From Marinobacter sp. JH2 (GTDB lineage: Bacteria; Pseudomonadota; Gammaproteobacteria; Pseudomonadales; Oleiphilaceae), in NCBI RefSeq assembly GCF_004353225.1, contig NZ_CP037934.1:1922001-1986000 (forward strand): a stretch of 64,000 nucleotides of DNA. Reading direction: 5' to 3'. The position numbers and the translations under genes are program-made. Under the pieces are notes generated by a model. That model was given only the letters and a program-made list of their open reading frames with translations, made no database searches and was not told the DNA's origin. Positions within the stretch are counted from its first letter, which is position 1; every line of letters begins with the position of its first letter. Shown here piece after piece: positions 36,255 through 45,081 of this stretch.

Positions 36255-36869
36255 CTATGCCTGCCCCCCTTTATTGATCACACCGTCCATCGCGATCTGC
36301 CAGATCAAGTCGCCAATGGCGTCGAGTGAATGAGCCCCGTTCGGGTCGAACCAGGTTGCAACCCAGTTGAGCGCCCCAAGGCCGATCAGGCGGAGCAAAC
36401 GGCCGTCAACATTCTTCCGGATCACGCCCTGTGCAATCATCGTTTCGAGGATATCGGCCCACAAGGACTCGTACTGGTCACGCAGTTCGATGATTTCCTC
36501 GCGGGCCTCCGGGCCCAGCGCTCGCCATTCAAACAGCAGCACGTAAACCGCGTCCGAATCGACCAACAGGGCTCGCAGATGCGCGTTGATACAAAGACGC
36601 AACCGTTCAACCGGGTCATCCGAACTGGCGTAAGCCGACTCGACCTCTGCGGTAACCAGGTCCACCCCCCGGCGCATCAGCTCGACAAGCAGCGCTTCCT
36701 TGCTGTTGTAACGATAATACAGACTTCCGGGCAGCATATTGCAGGCCTCGGCAATCTCCTTGAGCGACGTCCTTTCAAAGCCTTTCTCACGAAAAAGCCG
36801 GGCTGCGTTAGACAAAACGTCGCCCTGGTCGCCCAGTTTGCTTGCAGGAGTCATCTGTCTGTTAACCAT
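36255..36869 (-). CDS. TetR-family repressor of the thioesterase/RND operon
   Basis: A 204-residue regulator. The N-terminal helix-turn-helix reads AARLFREKGFERTSLKEIAEACNM then LPGSLYYRYNSKEALL, typical of TetR proteins, and the C-terminal domain is of the AcrR-like type with several aromatic residues (LFEWRAL, NWVATWFDPNG). It is divergent from the operon starting at 37128, and a perfect 22-bp palindrome sits in that promoter. AGGAG lies 10 bp before the ATG at 36869. Ligand unknown; fatty acyl-CoAs are a reasonable guess given the thioesterases it would control. Confidence 0.88.
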   Translation of the reverse strand: MVNRQMTPASKLGDQGDVLSNAARLFREKGFERTSLKEIAEACNMLPGSLYYRYNSKEALLVELMRRGVDLVTAEVESAYASSDDPVERLRLCINAHLRALLVDSDAVYVLLFEWRALGPEAREEIIELRDQYESLWADILETMIAQGVIRKNVDGRLLRLIGLGALNWVATWFDPNGAHSLDAIGDLIWQIAMDGVINKGGQA

Positions 36870-36986
36870 GGCTTAAACATCTCCTCAGCAAGCCAGCTAT
36901 TTGTTCATCAGAGCGGCAACCACCTGACTCATTGCATTGGTGGTGCGCCATCGCACGGGTGGCGTGCCATTTGCCACAACAGATTC

Positions 36987-37016
36987 TTGACATTTGGTTG
37001 GTTAACCAACCAAAAT
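36987..37016 (+). promoter_or_regulatory. Promoter with embedded 22-bp TetR operator
   Basis: TTGACA at 36987-36992 is a consensus -35; CAAAAT at 37011-37016 (18-bp spacing) is a plausible -10. Exactly between them, 36993-37014, is a perfect palindrome with half site TTTGGTTGGTT. A repressor bound here would block RNA polymerase directly. The flanking gene on the left is a TetR regulator. Confidence 0.75.
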
Positions 37017-37127
37017 CCAGCAACAATGTTATTCGGAAGAAACTGACATGGCAATGACCTATCAAAATCAGCTGTTTCCCCCCACTTCCACCCCTGCGCG
37101 AAATGCAAACCGGGGTGGGCAGATCTG

Positions 37128-37613
37128 ATGACGGAGTCGAACAGAGCTCAGCACAGTGACGCTGTGACGACGGCGTGGCAGTTCACCGAACAGGTTCCCC
37201 ACGGCAGGGATCTGGGTATGCAGGTTGTCTCTGTCGATAAGGGCCAGGTCTGTATGCGCCTGACCCCACAGCCATGGATGTTCGCCGAAGAGGATACAAA
37301 AGAAATCTGCACCAGCGTGCTCTACTCACTGGCAGACTCCGCCGGAGGCCTGGCGGTATTTGCGGGGGCCCTGGAGCTGATGCCCATTGCCACGCTGGAT
37401 CTGCGCATGGATTATCTGCGGCCTGCCAGCGGCGACCGTGCCCTGGTAGCGGTGGCCACCTGTCGTCATTTAACGGACGAGGTCGCGTTCATCCATTGCG
37501 ACATCCTCAGCGAGAGTGACAGTGAGCTGTTAGCGACGGCAAGCGCCACCTTCATGCGCAACACCCAGGGCCAGCAATTTCAGGCCGGTGGACGAAAAAA
37601 GGAGGGCGCATGA
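37128..37613 (+). CDS. PaaI-like hotdog thioesterase, first copy
   Basis: A 161-residue hotdog-fold protein. DSAGGLAVFAG marks the helix of the fold, and IATLDLRMDYLRPASGDRALVAVATCRHLTDEVAFIHCDI follows the PaaI/YbgC pattern for CoA-thioester hydrolysis (strand with MDYLRP). First gene of the TetR-controlled operon; its stop overlaps the next start by 4 bp. Substrate unknown, probably an acyl-CoA. Confidence 0.8.
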   Translation: MTESNRAQHSDAVTTAWQFTEQVPHGRDLGMQVVSVDKGQVCMRLTPQPWMFAEEDTKEICTSVLYSLADSAGGLAVFAGALELMPIATLDLRMDYLRPASGDRALVAVATCRHLTDEVAFIHCDILSESDSELLATASATFMRNTQGQQFQAGGRKKEGA

Positions 37614-38113
37614 GTACGACTGGCGATTCGGCACAACCCATCTCAGGCCCTTCCGAAAGCGGGCAAGAAAGCGGGAAAGAATGTTCCGACTGGCAGGCCC
37701 TGCTGGAGCGCACTCCCTACGCACGGCACCTTGGTCTTGAGGTTCAACGCGACGATGTAGGTCTAGTGGTTCATATGCCGTGTCGTGAAGCGCTGATTGG
37801 CAACTTTATGCTACCTGCTCTCCATGGCGGCGTGCTTGGCGCCCTGATGGAGCTTACCGCGCGGGTCGCTGCGCAACGCCAGGATACAGACAAACGTTGC
37901 CCACGCATTCTCGACAGCCACATTAACTACCTCCGCTCCGCGCAGGCCCGATCGACGTTCGCCAGCGCCGAAATTGTCCGGCAAGGCAGGCGGAGCAGCC
38001 TGGTCCGGGTGACCTGCTGGCAGGGCGATAAGCGCAAGCCGATCGCCAGCGGTCAGGTTCAGTTGTTGCTCCCGACAATGGCGGCCAAAGAAGCAGATCT
38101 TCATGGACAATAA
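37610..38113 (+). CDS. PaaI-like hotdog thioesterase, second copy
   Basis: A 167-residue hotdog protein overlapping the first copy by 4 bp (ATGA). The core HGGVLGALMELTARVAA is the canonical PaaI motif (HGGxxxxLxE) and SHINYLRSAQARSTFASAEIVRQGRRSSLVRVTCWQ follows. The first copy lacks the HGG motif at the equivalent place, so the two may form a heteromer with one catalytic partner (inference). Its 3' end overlaps the hydrolase gene by 11 bp. Confidence 0.82.
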   Translation: MSTTGDSAQPISGPSESGQESGKECSDWQALLERTPYARHLGLEVQRDDVGLVVHMPCREALIGNFMLPALHGGVLGALMELTARVAAQRQDTDKRCPRILDSHINYLRSAQARSTFASAEIVRQGRRSSLVRVTCWQGDKRKPIASGQVQLLLPTMAAKEADLHGQ

Positions 38114-39005
38114 GCACAACAACCCTGAACGCGACCAATTCCAGGCGCCGGATGGCGCGGAGATCGCCCTGTGGCGCTGGCCGCAATCCAAAGCGCGCCC
38201 CACGTTGCACTGGGCGCATGCAACGGGTTTCCATGGCCGCCTGTACCGCCCCCTCCTTGATGAGCTTGCCACGGACGTCAATGTCCTGGCCTGGGACATG
38301 CGGGGGCACGGGGCCAGCGCCGGTGCGGCGAACTTTTCGACATTCCGGGGCTGGGAAACCTACTATCGCGACATGACCGCTCTGCTGGATAGCCTGGATG
38401 AGCCGGTCTGGCTTGCCGGCCACTCCATTGGGGCCACCACCAGCATCATGGCCGCTGCCCGACGGCCAGACAAAGTGCTGGGCCTGATTCTGGCGGAACC
38501 CGTAATCATGGATCCGGGGCAGGGCCTGAGGTTGTGGCTGGCCAAGCTGCTACGCCAGTCACATCGGTTGTCACTGGCCGCCGGAGCCGCACGTCGGCGC
38601 CCGGTATTCGACTCGCACGCTGCTGCGTTGGACAACTATCGGGGCCGCGGTGGCTTCAAGACCTGGCCCGAAGCATGGCTGGAAGCCTATATCCAGCACG
38701 CCTTCGAACCGCAGGAAGATCAAGTTCAGTTGGCGTGTGCGCCGGAGTGGGAGAGCACCACTTTTGCCCATACCGAACACAACCCCTGGCCCGGTATTCG
38801 TCAGTTGCGGTGCCCGGTTATCGTGCTGGCGGCGGAACGCGGGTCAACCTTCTCGCCGGCCGCGCGAAAACGCCTGCAGATCCTGCTGCCTGAGGCTGAC
38901 GTAAATGTCCTCGGCGAGGCGACTCATTTTCTGCCTATGGAGCGGAGGGAAACCGTTCGCGATGCCATCCTGCAACTTGTTTTGTCCGGCTACCGTGAGA
39001 GCTGA
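38103..39005 (+). CDS. Alpha/beta hydrolase
   Basis: A 300-residue alpha/beta-hydrolase fold enzyme. The nucleophile elbow is LAGHSIGATTS; an oxyanion region WAHATGFHG lies near residue 40; the acid follows in the VIVLAAERGSTFSP strand and the catalytic histidine is in LGEATHFLPMERRE. It resembles esterases and lipases of the 2-hydroxymuconic hydrolase/monoglyceride lipase type. It overlaps the upstream thioesterase gene, and could release fatty acids from esters; substrate cannot be read from sequence. Confidence 0.85.
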   Translation: MDNKHNNPERDQFQAPDGAEIALWRWPQSKARPTLHWAHATGFHGRLYRPLLDELATDVNVLAWDMRGHGASAGAANFSTFRGWETYYRDMTALLDSLDEPVWLAGHSIGATTSIMAAARRPDKVLGLILAEPVIMDPGQGLRLWLAKLLRQSHRLSLAAGAARRRPVFDSHAAALDNYRGRGGFKTWPEAWLEAYIQHAFEPQEDQVQLACAPEWESTTFAHTEHNPWPGIRQLRCPVIVLAAERGSTFSPAARKRLQILLPEADVNVLGEATHFLPMERRETVRDAILQLVLSGYRES

Positions 39006-39042
39006 TACTCAAATCTGGATTTTGCCAATCGGGACACCTGCC

Positions 39043-40095
39043 ATGCGCTGTATGCTGACCCTGTTTATCTCGCTGCTCATGCTGTCTGGTTGTCAGCAGT
39101 CTTCGGAACCGCCCCCAGATGCCCGCGCCCCTATCCCCTGGGTAAAAACAGTTGAACTAAAGGACGCCGGCCCAACAGCGCAGAGATTTTCAGGAACCCT
39201 GCGAGGCCGCCACGAAGTTCCTCAGGCCTTTCAGATCGCCGGTCGGATTCAGCATCGTTATATCGATGCCGGTCAGCGCGTGGAAAAAGGCGACTTACTG
39301 TTCAAGCTCGATACACGGGACCTGGTGGCAGCCGCAGGGGTCGCCGCCGTGGATCTTAAGCGTGCAAAAGCGGCCCTGGCAATTGCCACCAATGAACTCC
39401 AGCGCCAGCAGCAACTTGTGGCGCATCAGTTTGTCAGCGAACAAACCCTGCAACGCCTTGAGTTGGCAGAGCGTGAGGCGCGCAGCCAGGTGCAAACCGC
39501 TTCTGCACGCAATCAGCAGGCTCAGAATGCCCTGGGGTATGCGGAACTGAAAGCCGCCCATGCAGGCGTGGTCACTGAGGTCATCGTTGAACCTGGCCAG
39601 GTTGTGGGTGTCGGACAAACCCTTGCCGTTCTGGCCGAAGATCAATCGCTGGAAGTCGAGGTTTTTTTACCAGAGGGCAGTAACCCGTCCATGCGCGGTT
39701 ATGTCCCTTTACCCAATGGCGAACAGCTTGCTGTGAGCTTGAGAGAGATTGCCGGGGCTGCCGACCCCGCAAGCCGGAGCTGGCGTGCCCGATACAGCCT
39801 GGAGGGGCCCTACCCCTCGTCTTTAACCCTGGGGTCGGTGGTGAGTGTGCGGTTAGCGCAGAAGCAAACCGCCCCCAGCCATCGCGTACCGCTGGGTGCC
39901 CTGGATGAGAGAGGGCAAACGCCGCAGATCTGGTTGGTTTCCGACGGCACGGTAACGCCCCTGGCGGTCGAGGTGATCGATCTGGGTGAGGAGTATGCGA
40001 AGATCAAGGTCGACATCAAGGCGGGAACGCCCATCGTCGCGTTGGGGACACACCTGCTCACGCCTGGCATGGCAGTGCGGGAGCTGGTTCAATGA
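39043..40095 (+). CDS. RND efflux periplasmic adaptor (membrane fusion lipoprotein)
   Basis: A 350-residue adaptor linking an inner-membrane RND pump to an outer-membrane channel. The signal peptide MRCMLTLFISLLMLSGCQQ carries a lipobox (LSGC). Next come the biotinyl-lipoyl half motif AGQRVEKGDLLFKLD, a helical hairpin (RAKAALAIATNELQRQQQLV), and the second half AHAGVVTEVIVEPGQVVGVGQTLAVL. The ATG at 39043 is chosen because it gives the signal peptide; the open frame extends back into the hydrolase gene. It overlaps the pump gene by 4 bp. No outer-membrane factor is encoded nearby, so a shared TolC is probably used. Confidence 0.9.
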   Translation: MRCMLTLFISLLMLSGCQQSSEPPPDARAPIPWVKTVELKDAGPTAQRFSGTLRGRHEVPQAFQIAGRIQHRYIDAGQRVEKGDLLFKLDTRDLVAAAGVAAVDLKRAKAALAIATNELQRQQQLVAHQFVSEQTLQRLELAEREARSQVQTASARNQQAQNALGYAELKAAHAGVVTEVIVEPGQVVGVGQTLAVLAEDQSLEVEVFLPEGSNPSMRGYVPLPNGEQLAVSLREIAGAADPASRSWRARYSLEGPYPSSLTLGSVVSVRLAQKQTAPSHRVPLGALDERGQTPQIWLVSDGTVTPLAVEVIDLGEEYAKIKVDIKAGTPIVALGTHLLTPGMAVRELVQ

Positions 40096-43000
40096 GCTTA
40101 CCGAATCTTTCCGCGCTGGCAGTGCGCGAGCGTTCGGTCACCCTCTTTTTTCTTTTGCTGTCCGTTGTTGCCGGTTTCTACGCGTTCTCGTCCCTGGGTC
40201 GGGCGGAAGACCCTGCGTTCACCGTCCGGGCGATGGTGGTTTCTGTCGTCTGGCCAGGGGCAACCCCCGAGGTGCTGCAGAACCAGGTCGTGGATCGTTT
40301 GGAAAAGCGAATCCAGGAGGTGGTGTATTTCGATAATATTGAGACAACCATTCGGCCCGGGCAGGCCGCCATGGTTATCCGATTCCTGGATTCTACTCCG
40401 AGTGAAAAAGTGTCGGACCTCTTCTATCAAGTCCGCAAGCGCATGCTCGATGAGCGACCCAACCTCCCCCAGGGTGTGATCGGCCCCATCGTCAACGATG
40501 ATTTCGCGGATGTGTATTTCTCCCTGCTGGCGCTGACGGCACCCGGGATGCCAATGCGTGAACTGACCCGCGAGGCAGAATCGATACGGGATCGCCTGCA
40601 ACGGCTGCCCGGCTTGCAAAAAGCACAGCTCCTGGCGGAGCGTCCTGAGCGGGTGTATCTCGAATTTGATCAGGACCGGCTCAACAACCTCGGTTTGTCG
40701 GCAGAAGAGGTGTTGCAGGCGATAGAGGCCAACAACCGTCTTCAGCCTCTTGGCTTTGTTGATCTTGCCGGCCCGCGGGTTTATGTCCGCAGCAACATCG
40801 ACCTGTCTGACCTTGAGCGCCTCACCTCAGTACCTCTCCGTATCGGCGACCAGCTTATTACCGTATCTGATCTGGCCGAGGTGCGTTTAGGGTATGAAGA
40901 TCCTTTGAGCTACATCGTCCGCTCCAACGGTGAGGATGCGATCCTCCTGGGTGTGGTCATGCGTGCGGGTGAAAATGGCCTGGAATTTGGCGCGCGGCTG
41001 CGCGAGTTTGTCAGTACCGAACAGGGCAGGCTGCCGCTGGGAATGTCAATACAGACCCTGACCGATCAGGCGGAAGCCATCACTCAGGCGGTTGATCTTT
41101 TTCAGGTCAAGTTTCTGGTTGCGTTGGTCGTGGTGATGGGGGTTAGCATACTGGCGATCGGTCTGCGCGCGGGTTTGGTGGTGGGCATTGCGATTCCTGT
41201 GACCCTCGGCCTGACTTTCTTGTTGATGAAAATGGCGGGCATAAACCTGGACCGCATCACCCTGGGTGCGTTGATTATCGCACTGGGTCTGTTAGTGGAC
41301 GATGCGATCATCGCCATTGAAATGATGATCGTGAAGATGGAGAGCGGCTGGGACCGGGTACGGGCAGCCAGTCATGCCTGGAGCGTAACCGCCGCGCCCA
41401 TGCTGTTCGGTACGCTGGTGACGGTGGCCGGATTTGTCCCCATCGGATTTGCCCAGTCCGGAGTGGGAGAATACACCGGCAACATCTTCTGGGTGCTGGC
41501 TTTTTCGTTGTTGATTTCCTGGGTGGTGGCGGTAACTTTTACGCCTTATTTGGGCGTCAAGCTCTTGCCCGATTACACCGGGCATATGGGCCAGGACCTT
41601 TACCAAAGCGCGTTTTATCAGCGGTTGCGTGGGGTGATCACAGCGTGTGTTCAGTACCGGAAAACCGTCGTTTTTATCACAGTGGGTTTGCTGGCGATCA
41701 GTGCTTTCGGGATGGCAACCCAGGTGCAGAAGCAATTTTTTCCCAGTTCTGATCGCCCCGAAGTTCTGATCAGTGTCTACGCTCCGCAGGGGAGCGCTAT
41801 TGCCACCACGGATCAAAGTGTCAGACGCCTGGAAGCGATTCTGATGGACATGCCGGAGGTGAAAAGCCTTTCCGCTTACATCGGTGCCGGTGCGCCCCGA
41901 TTCTTCGTATCGGCCAACCCCGAGCAGCCGGACCCGGCATTTGCCAAGTTGATTGCCATTGGGCAGGACGTTAAAGGGCGCGATCGCATCATCTCGGCGC
42001 TGGAAACCAGAATCGCGGCGGGTGAATTTCCGGAGGCACGAGTGCGGGTGACGCGTTTGCTGTACGGTCCCCCGGTGGTCTGGCCGGTCAGTTTTCGTGT
42101 GCTGGGTCCGGAATCCGATCAACTCAGAGAGATCGCGCACCAGATCCGCACTCTCATGACCGGGCATCCGAACATCGTCATGCCGCATCTCGAATGGGAT
42201 GAGCGTGTGCCCACTCTCTATCTTGATATGGATCCGGAAAATCTGGGTTGGATGGGCCTGACTCCGGCAGAGGTTGCCCGGCAACTGCAGTTCCAACTCC
42301 GCGGAGTGGCCGTCACCGAACTGCGCCAGGGCATAAGGAGCGTTCAACTGGTGGCGCGTAATGCACGTGGCGAAGTGATCATGCCGGAAGATCTTGAGAT
42401 CAAAACCCGCGACGGCCGCAAACTTTCCGTACAGCAACTGGGCAAGTGGCAGGTTCGTTACGAGGACCCCGTCATAAAGCGTTACAACCGTGACCCCTTC
42501 CTGGCCGTTCAGGCCGATGTAGAAGGTGCCCAGCCACCGGATGTCACCAAGGAGATATGGAGTGCGATGACGGGCCTGCGCGAACAGTTGTCGGAGGGTT
42601 ACCGTATTGAAATCGGCGGTACGGTGGAACAATCAGCCAAAGCCAATGCTTCAATCCAGACATTACAACCGGTGATGTTGGCGTTGATGCTGATCTTTAT
42701 CATGCTTCAGATGCGTTCCTTTATCGGCACATTGACTGTTCTTGCCACCGCGCCACTGGGGCTGATTGGGGCTGTGCTGGCTTTGCTGCTGTTTAATCAA
42801 CCCTTTGGCTTTACCGCGCTGCTGGGGCTGATTGGCCTGGGCGGCATCCTGATGCGAAATACCATGATTCTGACGCAGCAGGTGCAGGACAACTTCAAAG
42901 CAGGAATGGCTGCCCGGGAAGCCGTTGTCGAAGCGGCAGTCCAACGTGCCCGCCCCGTGGTACTCACCGCCCTGGCGGCCGTTCTGGCGTTTGTACCTCT

Positions 43001-43130
43001 GACCTTTGACCTGTTCTGGGGGCCGCTGGCTTATGTCCTTATCGGTGGCGTGGCGGTCGGCACTCTGATCACGCTATTGTTTGTGCCGGCGCTTTATGCC
43101 CTTTGGTTTCGATTAAAGAACGAACGCTGA
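40092..43130 (+). CDS. RND-family efflux pump, inner-membrane permease
   Basis: A 1012-residue proton-driven exporter of the AcrB/HAE superfamily with 12 predicted membrane helices and two large periplasmic loops. Transmembrane helix 4 carries GLLVDDAIIAIEMM with the paired aspartates for proton transfer; AFVPLTFDLFWGPLAYVLIGG and LIGLGGILMRNTMIL near the C-terminus match the second half. Size is that of a complete pump. The divergence from AcrB in the first loop suggests the CzcA/HAE-3-like hydrophobe or unknown-substrate group. Last gene of the operon; GC content is higher than in the alk cluster. Confidence 0.92.
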   Translation: MSLPNLSALAVRERSVTLFFLLLSVVAGFYAFSSLGRAEDPAFTVRAMVVSVVWPGATPEVLQNQVVDRLEKRIQEVVYFDNIETTIRPGQAAMVIRFLDSTPSEKVSDLFYQVRKRMLDERPNLPQGVIGPIVNDDFADVYFSLLALTAPGMPMRELTREAESIRDRLQRLPGLQKAQLLAERPERVYLEFDQDRLNNLGLSAEEVLQAIEANNRLQPLGFVDLAGPRVYVRSNIDLSDLERLTSVPLRIGDQLITVSDLAEVRLGYEDPLSYIVRSNGEDAILLGVVMRAGENGLEFGARLREFVSTEQGRLPLGMSIQTLTDQAEAITQAVDLFQVKFLVALVVVMGVSILAIGLRAGLVVGIAIPVTLGLTFLLMKMAGINLDRITLGALIIALGLLVDDAIIAIEMMIVKMESGWDRVRAASHAWSVTAAPMLFGTLVTVAGFVPIGFAQSGVGEYTGNIFWVLAFSLLISWVVAVTFTPYLGVKLLPDYTGHMGQDLYQSAFYQRLRGVITACVQYRKTVVFITVGLLAISAFGMATQVQKQFFPSSDRPEVLISVYAPQGSAIATTDQSVRRLEAILMDMPEVKSLSAYIGAGAPRFFVSANPEQPDPAFAKLIAIGQDVKGRDRIISALETRIAAGEFPEARVRVTRLLYGPPVVWPVSFRVLGPESDQLREIAHQIRTLMTGHPNIVMPHLEWDERVPTLYLDMDPENLGWMGLTPAEVARQLQFQLRGVAVTELRQGIRSVQLVARNARGEVIMPEDLEIKTRDGRKLSVQQLGKWQVRYEDPVIKRYNRDPFLAVQADVEGAQPPDVTKEIWSAMTGLREQLSEGYRIEIGGTVEQSAKANASIQTLQPVMLALMLIFIMLQMRSFIGTLTVLATAPLGLIGAVLALLLFNQPFGFTALLGLIGLGGILMRNTMILTQQVQDNFKAGMAAREAVVEAAVQRARPVVLTALAAVLAFVPLTFDLFWGPLAYVLIGGVAVGTLITLLFVPALYALWFRLKNER

Positions 43131-43463
43131 GATTAGATCGGCCCCACAGTTTAGACTGGTTCAGGCATCCCAAAGCTAGCTGAAACCCCTGACCTGCACC
43201 CAGCTTCCTTTCCATGTGATCGTCTGGCGTCCGTGATTTGCTCCATCAATTAGGCTGTATGAAGCATAAGTGATTTGCTCGTCGGCCCTGAGCGGAGGCT
43301 AACTTGAATGTCCGCTTTTGTTTAGCAGCGGACCGATCGAGGCGTCCGGTGGAGGCCGTAGGCCAGCAAGGTCAGGGACTGGCGAGCCTAAGAGAGACAG
43401 AGAGAAATAGATTTCTCTCTGTCCGGTTGCTGCAATTTGTGAAATTAAGATGAGTTATGCCAA
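43131..43463. other. Gap between the RND operon and the integrase
   Basis: 333 bp without a supported gene. It contains the 28-bp palindrome at 43396-43423. No tRNA gene is present, and I found no open frame with a ribosome site. Confidence 0.45.
43396..43423. repeat. Perfect inverted repeat next to the integrase 3' end
   Basis: GACAGAGAGAAAT and ATTTCTCTCTGTC are exact complements with only AG between them. It lies 41 bp beyond the integrase stop. There is no T-run, so it is not a classical terminator; it could be a recombination or protein-binding site. Confidence 0.6.
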
Positions 43464-44903
43464 CTAACACACGCCGTCAAGGGTTTCCAGATGATCAGCC
43501 CACTTTTGCAGCCACTCGCGACATTCGGGTTCATAATCGTGCAGATCATAAGTCCCTTCAATACCCTTTCTTGAATGCCCTATCACTGCCTCAGCCACTT
43601 CATTGCGACAGCCTAAACGAGACAACCCCGTGCGAACCGTACGACGCAGATCATGTGGAGACCAGTCAGGAATGCTATCCAGCCAAGCTTGGCCTGGCTT
43701 AAAGTAGGTGCCACTTCGAGCCTTGGCAGAATTTCTCAAATACCATTTTGTTTCGGTAAGCGATTTCTGCTGGATCGGCAATCCCGTCCGACTCGAAGGA
43801 AACAGATAGGTATTGGTGGTTAAACGAAGCTGACGGAGAAAAGCCACAGCTTGGCTCGGCAACTGCACATACCGCTCGGCTCCGTTCTTGGAGTCTCGCA
43901 TATGCCAAACTGCTCGATCGAGATCTACATCAGACCAACGCGCCTTACAAACCTCACCCGTGCGAGCTCCTGTCCACAGAGTCAAACGAATGACGTTCTT
44001 TTGTGTTACCGAGAAACCAGAGCCTGGCAACCACGCTAACACTTCCTTCAACTCCGCATCGGACAATACGCGTTTGCCCCGAACAGACGTAAGTCGGACT
44101 CTAGCCTGCTTCAGGCTCGACTTTGCCAACAAAGCCGGGTTCGCAAAATCATCATCAAACTTGCCAAGGCCAATCGCATAGTCGTAGGCGGCACTGAGCT
44201 CACGCAGCACATTCCCAGCCTGAACGTTTGCTCCCCGGTCAAGAATGTCCTTCACCATCTCTACCACATGTTTACGCCGAACTTCTGCAGCAGATCGATC
44301 CCCCAGAGTGCGTACAGCATCACCGTACAGGGTGCGCCTAGTCTCGGCCTGCCCCTTAGGTTTCCGTGCACCAGGAACTCGTTTCTGAGCCCCAGTTCGA
44401 CGATTTACAACCAGTCGATCCTCAATCACTTCAGTTAAGTACAGATCAACCAAGTCACGAACAGTAAACGCGGCCACCTCTGCCGCTTCCTTTTCCTGTT
44501 CAATTTTTGCACTTTGACGTACTTTCTCCCGCTGAATTTCGGCACGAATGCATACGCCATCTCGTCGTAAAGCCTTCATCCGAGCAAGCTCTAGGCGAGC
44601 CTCAGCCAGACTCATCGAGGGGTAATTCCCTATCTTGACTTGAGTTAGCTTGCCCGTTTCGGGGCTCCGATAGCGATAGATGAACGACCTGCCACCGCTA
44701 GCCCCGCAAGTCACACGCAGACCGGCATTCTCTCCAGTGTCCACTTTGACTTTATCGCCAGGCCGCATCGTCTCGATGGCTCTCGCCGATAGTGGCTTGT
44801 TGCCGTGTTTGTTATTCTGCATGCTTTGATCCATTAACTGATTGGAACGATAGCCATCGATGGCATTGATGAAGCTCTGGCCATAAGTATAGCTTTTCAT
44901 CAT
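43464..44903 (-). CDS. Tyrosine integrase of a genomic island (DUF4102/P4-like)
   Basis: A 479-residue site-specific recombinase. The N-terminal DUF4102-like arm-binding domain contains RSFIYRYRSPETGKLTQVKIGNYPSM-type sequence, followed by a SAM-like core-binding domain. Catalytic residues are visible in LWTGARTGEVCKARW (first Arg), SPHDLRRTVRTGL (HxxR), EAVIGHSRKGIEGTYDLHDY (second His and tyrosine region). Start taken as ATG 44903; a second ATG at 44900 and a TTG at 44906 are adjacent. It ends the accessory region and is only 178 bp from mutS, which fits an island integrase next to its attachment site. Confidence 0.9.
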   Translation of the reverse strand: MMKSYTYGQSFINAIDGYRSNQLMDQSMQNNKHGNKPLSARAIETMRPGDKVKVDTGENAGLRVTCGASGGRSFIYRYRSPETGKLTQVKIGNYPSMSLAEARLELARMKALRRDGVCIRAEIQREKVRQSAKIEQEKEAAEVAAFTVRDLVDLYLTEVIEDRLVVNRRTGAQKRVPGARKPKGQAETRRTLYGDAVRTLGDRSAAEVRRKHVVEMVKDILDRGANVQAGNVLRELSAAYDYAIGLGKFDDDFANPALLAKSSLKQARVRLTSVRGKRVLSDAELKEVLAWLPGSGFSVTQKNVIRLTLWTGARTGEVCKARWSDVDLDRAVWHMRDSKNGAERYVQLPSQAVAFLRQLRLTTNTYLFPSSRTGLPIQQKSLTETKWYLRNSAKARSGTYFKPGQAWLDSIPDWSPHDLRRTVRTGLSRLGCRNEVAEAVIGHSRKGIEGTYDLHDYEPECREWLQKWADHLETLDGVC

Positions 44904-44966
44904 CAACAGCCTTGTTTGTTAAGGCGCCCACAACCCTACACCAAAAGCTATACTAAAACCTATACT
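44886..44966. repeat. Repeats spanning the integrase start (possible integrase-binding/att region)
   Basis: AAAAGCTATACT occurs on the minus strand at 44897-44886 (inside the first integrase codons) and on the plus strand at 44943-44954, a perfect 12-bp inverted repeat. CTATACT recurs at 44960-44966, 12 bp further along. Such repeated sites beside an integrase start often bind the integrase or an excisionase; no matching partner end is seen in the window. Confidence 0.45.
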
Positions 44967-45081
44967 CTTGAACTGGATTACAGCAGATTTCATCAGACTC
45001 CTTCAGATGCTACACAGACAAATTTACCAGAAAACCCCCTATCAAAAGGCGGTTTGAAGCTATCCTACAGGCGAGCTACCA

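Noticed and set aside
36330..37046. 238-codon rightward frame antisense to the TetR gene
   Set aside because: It runs through the TetR gene, the operator and the promoter, with no motif.
41292..42632. 446-codon open frame antisense to the RND pump gene
   Set aside because: It lies wholly inside a well-supported pump gene on the other strand, has no recognisable domain and no ribosome site; it arises from GC-rich codon use.
43131..45081. tRNA gene as the integrase attachment target
   Set aside because: No cloverleaf-like sequence or tRNA 3' end with CCA and T-loop consensus was seen on either side of the integrase.
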